64,000 nt of DNA from Thermohalobaculum sp038534135 (GTDB lineage: Bacteria; Pseudomonadota; Alphaproteobacteria; Rhodobacterales; Rhodobacteraceae), in contig JBCAXJ010000004.1 of assembly GCA_038534135.1 (NCBI GenBank), positions 1-64,000 of the forward strand, given 5' to 3'. A program made the position numbers and the translations under genes. The notes beneath the pieces were generated by a model that saw only the letters and a program-made list of their open reading frames with translations, did no database searches and was not told the DNA's origin. Shown here in pieces: positions 44,044-52,161 of this stretch (the stretch's first letter is position 1; each line of letters begins with the position of its first letter).

Positions 44044-44619
44044 ATGACTGACTACCTTGTGGCTCTCGGCTCAAATCTCCCTTTGATCAAGAATGACTTA
44101 GCGTCAACTTTAACACGGGCGATTGAAAAGTTGCACACGACGCCCGGGATCCGGGTCCTCCGCACCAGCGCGTGGTACCAAACGCCTGCCTGGCCTGCAG
44201 ATTCCGGACCAGACTATGCGAACGGTGCCGCCGTTTTGGCATCAGACCTTTCACCAGAAAGAATTCTACAAGAACTTCACGAGGTTGAGAAGGCCCTTGG
44301 CCGCGTCCGGCGCGAACGCTGGGCTTCACGGACATGTGATCTGGACTTGCTGGCTGCGGGCGACGCGGTCTTGCCCGACCGGGACGAGGTTGCGCGCTGG
44401 ATGGATCAAGGTCCTGATCGGAACCGGATTCCAGACTGTCTTCTGCTGCCGCATCCACGGTTGCACGAGCGCGGCTTTGTTCTGGTGCCGTTGGCGGATG
44501 TCGCTCCGGATTGGCGCCATCCTATTTTGGGACAGACGGTCCGGGAGATGCGAAATGCACTTCCGGCATCCGAGACATCGGGGATTCAGCGGATCGACGA
44601 CAACTCAGGCCTTCGGTGA
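44044..44619 (+). CDS. folK: 2-amino-4-hydroxy-6-hydroxymethyldihydropteridine diphosphokinase
   Basis: A 191-residue HPPK of folate synthesis: it transfers pyrophosphate from ATP to the pterin. The N-terminus YLVALGSNLP and the core RVRRERWASRTCDLDLLAAGD with LPHPRLHERGFVLVPLADVAPDW are the signature of the family. The last 15 bp overlap the 3' end of the convergent yciB gene. Its codon use in the first 80 codons is less GC-biased than neighbouring genes, but the frame is intact. Confidence 0.95.
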   Translation: MTDYLVALGSNLPLIKNDLASTLTRAIEKLHTTPGIRVLRTSAWYQTPAWPADSGPDYANGAAVLASDLSPERILQELHEVEKALGRVRRERWASRTCDLDLLAAGDAVLPDRDEVARWMDQGPDRNRIPDCLLLPHPRLHERGFVLVPLADVAPDWRHPILGQTVREMRNALPASETSGIQRIDDNSGLR

Positions 44620-45258
44620 TTCGAGACCGTGTTTCTGGAGGAGCGGCCACTGGAAGGCCAGGAACACCATCGTCATCGGCAAATTTGCAAAGGTCTTGAA
44701 GCTGACCCAGAACTCGGTCGTTTGCGTGCGCCAGATGACTTCGTTGACCAGACCCAGGAAGATGAAAAAGCCGACCCAGCGCCGGGTGAAGATCATCCAG
44801 CCCTCGTCGGTCAGGGGCATCGTCTCGCCCATCAGCATCTTCAGATAGCTCCGGCCCTGCATCAGCCCGAAGCCCAGAATCAGCGCGAAGATGCCGTTGA
44901 CGATGGTCGGCTTCATCTTGATGAAAATCTCGTCCTGCAACCACAGGGTCAGACCGCCGAACACTGCGACGACGATCGCGGTGACCACCGCCATCTTCGG
45001 CAGCGTGCGTGTCAGTGCCCAGGAGGCCGTCAACGAAATCGCGATGGCGACCATGAAGAGTGCCGTTGCAACCAGTATCGGTCCCTGCTCGCCGCCCATG
45101 GCGTCCGCGCCCAGCACCGGTGTCAGCATCGGTGCCACCGACGGATGCGACGCGATCTCGCTACCATATCGGAACGACAGGAAGAACACCGCAAGCGGCC
45201 CGATCTCGAGCAGCAACTTCAGGATCGGGTTGATCGGTTTCTCGCTGACAGCCTGCAT
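44605..45258 (-). CDS. yciB: Inner-membrane septation protein YciB/IspZ
   Basis: A 217-residue multispanning membrane protein with about five helices. The family landmarks are LKLLLEIGPLAVFF at the start, MKPTIVNGIFALILGFG in the middle and RWVGFFIFLGLVNEVIWR near the end. ATG 45258 (MQAVSEKPINP) fits the family length; a longer frame to 45342 would add 28 residues without homology. YciB affects cell-envelope shape and division. It overlaps the 3' end of folK tail to tail. Confidence 0.92.
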   Translation of the reverse strand: MQAVSEKPINPILKLLLEIGPLAVFFLSFRYGSEIASHPSVAPMLTPVLGADAMGGEQGPILVATALFMVAIAISLTASWALTRTLPKMAVVTAIVVAVFGGLTLWLQDEIFIKMKPTIVNGIFALILGFGLMQGRSYLKMLMGETMPLTDEGWMIFTRRWVGFFIFLGLVNEVIWRTQTTEFWVSFKTFANLPMTMVFLAFQWPLLQKHGLESPKA

Positions 45259-45411
45259 GGAGCGCCACATAACGATCCCGGTCGGCGCCGTCACCCCCAG
45301 AGTGTCGAAAATGCGACAGAGTGCATCACGTTCGCGGGACATTGACGGATTCTGAGTGTGTGTCGCGGGGCGCGAGACGTGTTTTCACCGGCTGCCGGGC
45401 ACTGTTGGCGC

Positions 45412-45687
45412 TCAGCGAAACCAGCGCCGGAAGAACCTCAACCCCGGAATGATGCCATCGGCCTCGTTGTAGCGCGTGTTGAAGCGCCCAAAGTCGTCGA
45501 GGCGTTTGTCCATGACGTCGCTGGATTTGAACGGATCGTCCGGCGGCAGATCTCCCTGCAAAAGCTCTGGTGGGATCCGCGGCTTTGTCGGTTCGTCCTT
45601 CGGAGCGTAGATGTAGGTCACCATGGCGCCAACCAGGATGACGAGACCGATCAGGATTTCGATCTGCAACGTTTGGAACAAGTTCAT
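45412..45687 (-). CDS. Small membrane protein of 91 residues
   Basis: One N-terminal membrane helix (TLQIEILIGLVILVGAMVTYIY) followed by a charged, proline-rich part (KDEPTKPRIPPELLQGDLPPDDPF) and a basic aromatic C-terminus (GLRFFRRWFR). ATG 45687 (MNLFQTLQ) is preferred; an upstream in-frame ATG at 45708 adds seven residues. I do not recognise the family. It sits between yciB and a GntR regulator on the same strand, with gaps of 153 and 76 bp. Confidence 0.6.
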   Translation of the reverse strand: MNLFQTLQIEILIGLVILVGAMVTYIYAPKDEPTKPRIPPELLQGDLPPDDPFKSSDVMDKRLDDFGRFNTRYNEADGIIPGLRFFRRWFR

Positions 45688-45763
45688 GGCGACGACCTCC
45701 AGACACAACGGTACGCTGTCAAAATAGTCCGGAACGCTTTGCCGTTCAACGATCTGGGGATGA

Positions 45764-46474
45764 TCAACCCAAGCTAATCGAGAAGGAATGGGCTTCTGTC
45801 AGGAAGTGGCTGATCCGATACTCCACCGCCCGGTTTTTCAGGTCATAGGCAACGCGCACAGAACGCAGCAGCGGAGTGCTCTCTGCGATTGAAAGAGCTT
45901 TCGCTGTCTCGGGGTTAGCGGCGATCGCACTGAGTTGGTCATCTGTGCGTAGAACGGTCACGGCATGTGCGGATTGGTACCACGGATAGAGCGCGTTCGG
46001 CATGATGCCGGGTTCGCCGAGGCCAGGCATGATCGCGTGCGGAATGCGTATCTGTTCCAGGATTGCAGGCGTTCCATCGATTGCGCGGGTGCGTTCGATC
46101 CTGTGGACTTTGTTGCCAACGCCCAGGTGCAGCGCCTCTGCGGTTGCGGGATCTGCTTTTTCGATCTTCGACGACCATTTCAGGAGTTCGGGAATTGCGC
46201 GGTGGCCATTGCCGTCCACGATCCGGAGGAACCGGAAATTCGCGAGCTCAGGGGTCTGCTCTGAGACGAATGTGCCTTTGCCCTGAGCCCGGAAGAGCAC
46301 GCCATCGGTCACCAGGCTGTCGATTGCCTTGCGCGCCGTGCCGTGGCTGACGCCGAATTCGGCAGCCAGAGCCATCTCGGACGGCAGGGCGCTGCCCGGC
46401 GCCCACTCGCCCGCGGACAGCCGCTCGATCAGATTGGCGCGAACGCGCGCATAGCGTGGCAGATGATCGGACAT
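45764..46474 (-). CDS. GntR/HutC-family transcriptional regulator
   Basis: A 236-residue regulator. The winged helix is at residues about 5-70 (LPSEMALAAEFGVSHGTARKAIDSLVTDGVLFRAQGKGTFV as landmark parts LPSEMALA and SHGTARKAI), and residues 80-230 form a UTRA ligand domain (HRIERTRAIDGTPAILEQIRIP, VEYRISHFLTEAHSFSI). It diverges from suyAB across 82 bp that include the AT-rich direct repeat TATAGTCT (46503-46518). It probably senses the substrate of the neighbouring lyase or a related sulfonate or sugar acid. Confidence 0.88.
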   Translation of the reverse strand: MSDHLPRYARVRANLIERLSAGEWAPGSALPSEMALAAEFGVSHGTARKAIDSLVTDGVLFRAQGKGTFVSEQTPELANFRFLRIVDGNGHRAIPELLKWSSKIEKADPATAEALHLGVGNKVHRIERTRAIDGTPAILEQIRIPHAIMPGLGEPGIMPNALYPWYQSAHAVTVLRTDDQLSAIAANPETAKALSIAESTPLLRSVRVAYDLKNRAVEYRISHFLTEAHSFSISLG

Positions 46475-46502
46475 GGGGCTCCGCTGAGACTCGGCTTGCT
46501 CT

Positions 46503-46525
46503 TATAGTCTTATAGTCTTATATAA
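46503..46525. promoter_or_regulatory. AT-rich direct repeat between GntR gene and suyA
   Basis: TTATAGTC is repeated at 46502-46509 and 46511-46518 and followed by TTATATAAGAC. The repeats combine with the GAC end to make a partial inverted repeat (GTCTTATATAAGAC, 46516-46529, a perfect 14-bp palindrome). This is the only AT-rich stretch in the divergent region and is the best candidate for the GntR operator and the suyA -10 region. Confidence 0.6.
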
Positions 46526-46556
46526 GACTCAACGCAACGTATGAGGAAACGCGCGC

Positions 46557-46847
46557 ATGAGCAACATCCCGCAACTCCTGGTCCACCACCCCGAAGACAA
46601 TGTCGGGGTTGTCGTGGTCGAGGGCCTGACCGCCGGCACCGAGATGCTGTGCGTCGTCACCCATGACAACTCGGACTTCCGGATGGTCGCGAACATGGAC
46701 ATCCCGATCGGCCACAAGGTGGCGCTCAAGGACCTGTCCGAGGGCGACACGGTGTTCAAGTATGGCGAGGACATCGGGAAGATGGTCGGCGCGTCGGGTA
46801 AGGGCGATCACGTCCACACCCACAACTGCAAAACCAAGAGGTGGTAA
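46557..46847 (+). CDS. suyA: SAF-domain small subunit, (2R)-sulfolactate sulfo-lyase-like (SuyA)
   Basis: A 96-residue SAF-domain protein of the UxaA N-terminal type: VGVVVVEGLTAGTEM, IPIGHKVALKDLSEGDTVFKYGE and the end DHVHTHNCKTKRW. A separate small subunit followed by a large UxaA-like subunit is the SuyA/SuyB arrangement. SuyAB cleaves (R)-sulfolactate to pyruvate and sulfite in sulfonate catabolism. Related UxaA-family dehydratases of sugar acids (altronate, galactarate) are the main alternative. The stop is one base before the suyB start. Confidence 0.75.
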   Translation: MSNIPQLLVHHPEDNVGVVVVEGLTAGTEMLCVVTHDNSDFRMVANMDIPIGHKVALKDLSEGDTVFKYGEDIGKMVGASGKGDHVHTHNCKTKRW

Positions 46848-46848
46848 G

Positions 46849-48030
46849 ATGGCGCTGGACGCAACAAATGTGACGATCAATGCCTGGCGCCGCGAAAACG
46901 GCCGCGTCGGTGTGCGCAACCACGTGCTGATCCTGCCGGTGGATGACATCTCGAACGCCGCATGCGAGGCCGTGTCGAACAATGTCAAAGGCACGATGGC
47001 GATCCCGCACGCCTATGGCCGCCTGCAGTTCGGCGAGGATCTGGACCTGCACTTCCGCACGATCATCGGCACGGGTGCGAACCCGAACGTCGCGGCGGTC
47101 GTGGTGATCGGGATCGAGCCCGAGTGGACCAAGGTCATCGTCGACGGCATCGCAAAGACGGGCAAGCCGGTCGAAGGCTTCTCGATCGAACAGAACGGTG
47201 ATTTCGAGACCATCCGCGCTGCGTCGTGGAAGGCGAAGGAATTCGTCCACTGGGCGACCGAACTTCAGAAAGAGCCCTGCCTGCTGAACGAGCTGTGGGT
47301 GTCGACGAAGTGCGGGGAGTCGGACACGACGACAGGCCTGTCGAGCTGCCCGACTGTCGGCAACATGTATGACAAGCTGATCCCGCAGGGGCTTTACGGT
47401 TGCTTTGGCGAAACGTCGGAGATCACCGGTGCGGAACATATCTGTGCGAAGCGCGGCGCGACCCCGGAGGCGTCGGAAGCGTTCATGAAAATCTGGCAGG
47501 CCTATCAGGACGACGTGATCTTTGCCCACCAGACGGACGATCTGTCGGACAGCCAGCCGACAAAGGGCAACATTCTGGGGGGCCTCACGACCATTGAAGA
47601 AAAGGCGATGGGGAACCTTGAGAAGATCGGCCGCACGTCGACCTATATCGATGCGATCGGTCCGGCGGAGACACCGGCGAAGGGTCCGGGGCTGTACTTC
47701 ATGGACTCGTCGTCGGCTGCGGCGGAATGCGTGACGCTGATGGCGGCGGGCGGCTATGTCATCCACACCTTCCCGACGGGGCAGGGCAATGTGGTCGGCA
47801 ACCCGATCGTGCCGGTGATCAAGATCTCGGGCAATCCGCGCACCCTGCGTACGATGTCCGAGCATATCGATGTCGACGTGACCGGTGTGCTGACCCGCGA
47901 GATGACCATCGACGAGGCAGGTGATGCCCTGATCGACATGATCATGCGCACGGCCAATGGCCGGAACACGGCGGCAGAGACGCTGGGCCATCGCGAGTTC
48001 TCGATGACCAAGCTCTATCGTAGCGCCTGA
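46849..48030 (+). CDS. suyB: UxaA-family large subunit, (2R)-sulfolactate sulfo-lyase-like (SuyB)
   Basis: A 393-residue protein. RRENGRVGVRNHVLILPVDD at the start and KCGESDTTTG, SQPTKGNILGGLTTIEEKA and FPTGQGNVVGNPI later are the conserved blocks I associate with SuyB; the cysteine in KCGESD probably binds the iron or Fe-S site of this dehydratase/lyase family. ATG 46849 begins one base after suyA's stop; the frame itself is open further back. A terminator-like hairpin follows the gene. No sulfonate importer or sulfite exporter is in the window, so substrate assignment is by similarity. Confidence 0.77.
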   Translation: MALDATNVTINAWRRENGRVGVRNHVLILPVDDISNAACEAVSNNVKGTMAIPHAYGRLQFGEDLDLHFRTIIGTGANPNVAAVVVIGIEPEWTKVIVDGIAKTGKPVEGFSIEQNGDFETIRAASWKAKEFVHWATELQKEPCLLNELWVSTKCGESDTTTGLSSCPTVGNMYDKLIPQGLYGCFGETSEITGAEHICAKRGATPEASEAFMKIWQAYQDDVIFAHQTDDLSDSQPTKGNILGGLTTIEEKAMGNLEKIGRTSTYIDAIGPAETPAKGPGLYFMDSSSAAAECVTLMAAGGYVIHTFPTGQGNVVGNPIVPVIKISGNPRTLRTMSEHIDVDVTGVLTREMTIDEAGDALIDMIMRTANGRNTAAETLGHREFSMTKLYRSA

Positions 48031-48048
48031 GTTCGCGAAGCAAGCGGA

Positions 48049-48079
48049 GCGCCCGTTCCGGGCGCACGCCTTTTTTTTT
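48049..48079 (+). terminator. Rho-independent terminator after suyB
   Basis: GCGCCCG and CGGGCGC form a 7-bp GC stem around the loop TTC (48049-48065), followed after five bases by nine T (48071-48079). It lies 19 bp after the suyB stop in the right orientation. The spacer between stem and T-run is longer than ideal. Confidence 0.7.
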
Positions 48080-48235
48080 GCAGGCCACCCCCACCGCCCA
48101 CCCGCCCTCCCCGGCGTGGATGGCCTGCCGTACTCAAACGTCTTGCTGAAAACGTCGTGTCGAGTTCGCTGGCGGATATGGTGCTGGCGGCGTCCATGGG
48201 CCTGATTGACGGAACGATCAGCCAGGCAGGGCGCG

Positions 48236-48445
48236 ATGATTATCGACCACCAGACTGAGGCCTTCAGCCGTGACGGCGTTGTGTTCGTTCCGGGTGCGTG
48301 TGGCTTGGAATGGGTCGAGAATTTGCGCCAGGGGATCGAGGACACCATCGAGAGTCCGTCAGAGCGCGGTCGGATCAATCGCAAACCTGTAGGGTGCGCA
48401 TGCGCACCCTTCGCAAGCCTGCGCCCCGTCGCAGAAGTCTTATGA
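48236..48445 (+). pseudogene. Truncated phytanoyl-CoA dioxygenase (PhyH) family gene
   Basis: From ATG 48236, the first 45-50 codons read MIIDHQTEAFSRDGVVFVPG and ACGLEWVENLRQGIEDTIESP, which is the N-terminus of a PhyH-type 2-oxoglutarate oxygenase (about 270-300 residues when complete). Homology stops near 48385, just before a 20-bp palindrome, and the frame ends at TGA 48443-48445. The His-x-Asp metal motif and the rest of the fold are missing. The 3' part seems to have been lost or replaced by repeat DNA. The upstream GCAGGG ribosome-binding site is intact. Confidence 0.68.
48391..48410. repeat. 20-bp perfect palindrome (REP-like)
   Basis: AGGGTGCGCA is followed immediately by its exact reverse complement. 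GTAGGGTGCGCA-type palindromes are a familiar intergenic repeat in Rhodobacteraceae as I recall. It lies inside the open frame of the truncated PhyH gene, at the point where homology ends. Confidence 0.72.
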
Positions 48446-48477
48446 TCTTCAGACTGCGGTGTGACCTGGATCGTACC

Positions 48478-48582
48478 TAGAGCACGAGTTGACCTGATTG
48501 CTTCAGATCACGTGCTCTAAGTCCCTTTTCTTCGCATTTCCGTGACGCCAATCTGATTCAGATTGACTGGAAAATGCTCTAA
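48478..48582. repeat. Intergenic palindromic repeat element of about 105 bp
   Basis: AGAGCACG (48479-48486) pairs with CGTGCTCT (48511-48518). Next comes TCCCTTTTCTTCGCATTTCC, then a second hairpin AATCTGA-T-TCAGATT (48550-48564), and the element ends in GGAAAATGCTCTA. The order 'AGAGCA... hairpin ... TTCGCATTTCCG ... TGGAAAATGCTCTA' matches a short, probably mobile, intergenic repeat family that I know from many alphaproteobacterial genomes. It lies 10 bp from the stop of the DMGDH-like gene. Copy number here is one; other copies would be elsewhere in the genome. Confidence 0.68.
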
Positions 48583-48591
48583 TGCTTCTCT

Positions 48592-51063
48592 TCAAGCCCG
48601 CATCCGGCCGCCGTTCGGGTCGTAGACGGGCGCGCCCTGGATTTCGGCGGGGAACATCTCGCCCAGGATCTCGACCTCGACCGTCTCGCCGCCCTTGGCC
48701 AGAATGGTCGGGACGTAACCCATCGCCATGGACTGACCGACATGGTGAGCGTAGCCGCCCGACGAGACATATCCCACGGCAGCCCCGTCCTTCAGGATTG
48801 CCTCGTCATTCGAGACGTCGATCCCTTCGCCGTCGATTGCCGGGTTGTCGATGATCATGGTGACCAGCTTGTTCTTCGGGCCGGTTGCACGCTCGGCCTG
48901 GGCCGCGGATTTACCGATGAAGTCCTTGTCCCATTGGATGAAGGTGTCCATCCCGGCCTCGGCAGCGGTGAAGTCCGGGCGGTAATCGAGTGTCCAGACG
49001 CCCCAGTTCTTCTCGATCCGCAGTGACATCAATGCCCGCGCGCCGTACCAGCGCAGGCCCAGATCCGCTCCTGCGTCTTCAACGGCTTCGGCCAAGGCGA
49101 GTTGGTAGTGCGGCGCGACGTAGATCTCGTAGCCCAGTTCGCCTGAGAAGCTGATCCGGTTCACGATGGCAGGCACCCCGCCGACATGCATGCGGCGGAT
49201 GTCGCGGAAGCGAAAGGCCTCGGCTGAGACGTCAACGCGCGTGATCTTCGCGAGCAGGTCGCGAGCGTTCGGGCCAGAGATCGCAATGCCGTGCCAATGG
49301 TCCGAGACGTTCTGGTACACGACGCCCGTGCCGATGCGCTGTTCGAACCAGCGGCGGTGGGCCTCCTGCATGGCGCCGGAGCCGAACAGCATGAAATGAT
49401 CTTCGTCCAAACAAGCCACGGTCAAGTCGCCGTAGAGCTTGCCCTTGTCGGTCAGCATCGGCGTCAGGCTGAGGCGGCCCGGTTTCGGCACGCGGCCCGC
49501 GAGCACGTGGTCGAGGAAGGCGCGCGCGCCGGGACCTTTGAACTCGTGCTTGGCGAAGTTGGCGATCTCGATGCAGCCGACGGCTTCGCGCACTGCCTTG
49601 ACCTCGCGCGCGACGTATTCATGGGCGCGGGACCGGCGGAAGCTTGGATCCTCGTGCGCGTCTGATGGGCCGTCCGCGAACCAGAGCGCGTGCTCCAGGC
49701 CGAAGCCCTGGTCCATCACGGCGCCTTTTGCGACGAGCCGGTCGTACAAGGCGGTGGTCTTCTGGCGGCGGCCCTTCGGCAACGTTTCGTTCGGGAAGGT
49801 CATCACGAAGCGGCGTTCGTAGTTCTCGGACGACTTGACGGTTCCCCACTCGGGCGAGGCCCATTCGCCGAAGCGCGCGATGTCCATGGCCCAGACGTCG
49901 ATCGAGGGTTCGCCGTCGATCATCCATTCGGCCATGGTCAGGCCGACGCCACCACCCTGGCAGAACCCGGCCATGACGCCGACCGCGCACCAGTAGTTCT
50001 TCATGCCTGGAACCGGGCCGATCATCGGGTTGCCGTCCGGGCCGAAGGTGAACGGGCCGTTGATCACGTCCTTGATGCCTGCATTGCCGATGGCGGGGAT
50101 GCGTTCGAAAGACATCTCCAACCGGTCTGCGACGCGGTCGAGATCGGGCGGCAGCAGTTCGTGGCCGAAATCCATCGGGGTGCCCGCGACCTTCCACGGC
50201 GTCGATTTCGGCTCGTAGGTGCCGAGCAGCATGCCGGTGCGTTCCTGGCGGAAATAGATGTTGGCCTCGTAGTCGATGCCGCAAGGCAGGCGTTCGGGCG
50301 CGTTGGCGACTTCCGGGATGGTGTCGGTCAGCAGGTAGTGGTGCTCCATCGGCTGCACCGGCAGGCTCAACCCCGCCATCTCGCCGACTTCGCGCGCCCA
50401 GAGACCGCCGCAGTTGACGACGATCTCGGCATGGACCGAGCCGCGGGAGGTCACGACGTCCCAGGTGCCATCGGTGCGCTGGTTCGTCTCGACCACCGGT
50501 GTGTGCGTGAAGTACTGCGCGCCGTGGACGCGCGCGGCTTTGGCGAAGGCATAGGTGGCGCCAGAGGGATCGAGATCGCCGTCTTGATCGTCCCAAAGTG
50601 CTGCATAGTAGTGCTTCGGATCGATCAACGGATGCCGGTCGGCGACTTCCCGGGGCGAGATGAACTCCTGGCTCAGGCCCATGTAGCGGGCCTTGGAACG
50701 CTCGCGCTTGAGGTAGTCGTACCACTCCTTGGTCGATGCGAGATAGAACCCGCCGGTCGAGTGCAGGCCGACCGAGTGGCCGCTGAGTTCCTCGATCTCC
50801 TTATAGAGGTCGATGGTGTAACCCTGCAGGCGCGAGATGTTCGGATCGGACGAGATCGTGTGGATCTGCCCGGCTGCGTGCCAGGAGGAGCCGGAGGTCA
50901 GCTCGTTGCGCTCAAGCAGGATGACGTCCTTCCAGCCGAACTTGGCGAGATGGAACAGGATCGAGCAGCCGACCACGCCGCCGCCGATGATCGCGACCTT
51001 GGTGTGGCTGGGCAGCGGCTTGCCGGGGCCGGCTGTGTTTTCCTGTGTCTGGATTTCGGGCAT
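48592..51063 (-). CDS. Dimethylglycine/sarcosine dehydrogenase-like flavoprotein with GcvT domain
   Basis: An 823-residue two-part enzyme. Residues about 20-400 are a DAO-type FAD domain with KVAIIGGGVVGCSILFHLAK and the flavin-linking histidine region SGSSWHAAGQIHTIS. Residues about 420-823 are a folate-binding aminomethyltransferase (GcvT-like) part with SDHWHGIAISGPNARDLLAK, ISFSGELGYEIYV and LGLRWYGARALMSLRIEKNWG. Such enzymes demethylate dimethylglycine or sarcosine and pass the one-carbon unit to tetrahydrofolate, with electrons going to ETF. ATG 51063 has GGAG at the right spacing. Cotranscribed with tdh and the MttB-like gene. Confidence 0.9.
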   Translation of the reverse strand: MPEIQTQENTAGPGKPLPSHTKVAIIGGGVVGCSILFHLAKFGWKDVILLERNELTSGSSWHAAGQIHTISSDPNISRLQGYTIDLYKEIEELSGHSVGLHSTGGFYLASTKEWYDYLKRERSKARYMGLSQEFISPREVADRHPLIDPKHYYAALWDDQDGDLDPSGATYAFAKAARVHGAQYFTHTPVVETNQRTDGTWDVVTSRGSVHAEIVVNCGGLWAREVGEMAGLSLPVQPMEHHYLLTDTIPEVANAPERLPCGIDYEANIYFRQERTGMLLGTYEPKSTPWKVAGTPMDFGHELLPPDLDRVADRLEMSFERIPAIGNAGIKDVINGPFTFGPDGNPMIGPVPGMKNYWCAVGVMAGFCQGGGVGLTMAEWMIDGEPSIDVWAMDIARFGEWASPEWGTVKSSENYERRFVMTFPNETLPKGRRQKTTALYDRLVAKGAVMDQGFGLEHALWFADGPSDAHEDPSFRRSRAHEYVAREVKAVREAVGCIEIANFAKHEFKGPGARAFLDHVLAGRVPKPGRLSLTPMLTDKGKLYGDLTVACLDEDHFMLFGSGAMQEAHRRWFEQRIGTGVVYQNVSDHWHGIAISGPNARDLLAKITRVDVSAEAFRFRDIRRMHVGGVPAIVNRISFSGELGYEIYVAPHYQLALAEAVEDAGADLGLRWYGARALMSLRIEKNWGVWTLDYRPDFTAAEAGMDTFIQWDKDFIGKSAAQAERATGPKNKLVTMIIDNPAIDGEGIDVSNDEAILKDGAAVGYVSSGGYAHHVGQSMAMGYVPTILAKGGETVEVEILGEMFPAEIQGAPVYDPNGGRMRA

Positions 51064-51096
51064 CGTGTTCTCCATCCTCCGGGTGCGGGACCCGGA

Positions 51097-52134
51097 CTAC
51101 TCCCAGTCGAGCACGACCTTGCCGGCCGAGCCGTCAATCATTGCGGTAAATCCTTCGCGGAACTGGTCGATGGGCAGCCGGTGCGTGATCAGCGGGGTGA
51201 CATCCAGCCCGCCCTGCACCAGCGCGATCATCTTGTACCAGGTCTCGTACATCTCGCGGCCGTAGATGCCCTTGATGTGCAGCATCTTGAAGATGACCTG
51301 GTTCCAGTCGACGGCGAAATCGACCGGCGCGATGCCCAGAACGGCCATCTTGCCGCCGTTGTTCAGCGTATCGATCATGTCGCGGAACGCGGGCGGCGCG
51401 CCCGACATCTCGAGCCCGACATCGAAGCCTTCGGTCATGCCGATCTCGGCCATGACATCGCGCAGGCTCCGCTCGGCCGCGTTGACGGTGTAGTGCACGC
51501 CCATATCCGCTGCGAGTTGCAGGCGGACCGGGTTGATGTCGGTGATCACGACCTTGCGGGCACCGGCCTGTTGCGCGACCAGCGCGCCCATGATGCCGAT
51601 CGGGCCCGCGCCAGTGACGAGCACGTCCTCACCAACCAGATCGAAGCTGAGTGCCGTGTGCACCGCGTTGCCGAAGGGGTCGAAGATGGCAGCGATCTCG
51701 TCGCTGATGTCTTCGGGGATGGGGACGATGTTCTCCTGTGGCAGGGCGACATATTCCGCGAACGTGCCCGGGTGATTGACGCCGACGCCGCGCGTGTTGC
51801 GGCAGTGCTGGCCCCGGCCCGCGCGGCAGTTGCGGCATTGCCCGCAGACCAGGTGCCCCTCGGCCGAGACGCGTTGGCCGATCTCGAGCCCGTGCACGGC
51901 GGCACCCCGGTCCACGATCGTGCCCATGAATTCGTGCCCGGTCACAAGCGGCACCGGGACGGTCTTGCGGCTCCACGCGTCCCAGTTCCAGATGTGGACA
52001 TCCGTGCCGCAGATCGCAGATTTGCGCACCTTGATGAGAACGTCGCGGCGGCCGATCTCGGGCACCGGGACGGTCTCCATCCACAGGCCTTCCTCGGGCT
52101 TGGCCTTCACCAGCGCTTTCATCTGGTTGGTCAC
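51097..52134 (-). CDS. tdh: L-threonine 3-dehydrogenase
   Basis: A 345-residue zinc-dependent medium-chain dehydrogenase. Catalytic zinc ligands lie in SAICGTDVHIWNWD and GHEFMG, the structural-zinc cysteines in HLVCGQCRNCRAGRGQHCRN, and the NAD fold has VLVTGAGPIGIMGALVAQQ. CGTDVHIWNWD and GTFAEYVALP are typical of Tdh. The enzyme makes 2-amino-3-ketobutyrate, which is split to glycine and acetyl-CoA, so it joins threonine and glycine/one-carbon catabolism. Gaps of 33 and 27 bp separate it from its neighbours in the same operon. Confidence 0.95.
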   Translation of the reverse strand: MTNQMKALVKAKPEEGLWMETVPVPEIGRRDVLIKVRKSAICGTDVHIWNWDAWSRKTVPVPLVTGHEFMGTIVDRGAAVHGLEIGQRVSAEGHLVCGQCRNCRAGRGQHCRNTRGVGVNHPGTFAEYVALPQENIVPIPEDISDEIAAIFDPFGNAVHTALSFDLVGEDVLVTGAGPIGIMGALVAQQAGARKVVITDINPVRLQLAADMGVHYTVNAAERSLRDVMAEIGMTEGFDVGLEMSGAPPAFRDMIDTLNNGGKMAVLGIAPVDFAVDWNQVIFKMLHIKGIYGREMYETWYKMIALVQGGLDVTPLITHRLPIDQFREGFTAMIDGSAGKVVLDWE

Positions 52135-52161
52135 GCGGTCGGCTCCGTGTGGTGCGCGTCT

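Noticed and set aside
48110..48257. Plus-strand run reading LAENVVSSSLADMVLAASMG just before the truncated PhyH gene
   Set aside because: It could be the end of another lost gene, but it has no start and I cannot match it to a family, so I do not call it.
46756..48384. 542-codon open frame on the minus strand
   Set aside because: Antisense to suyB and running through the terminator-like hairpin and repeat region; no recognisable product.
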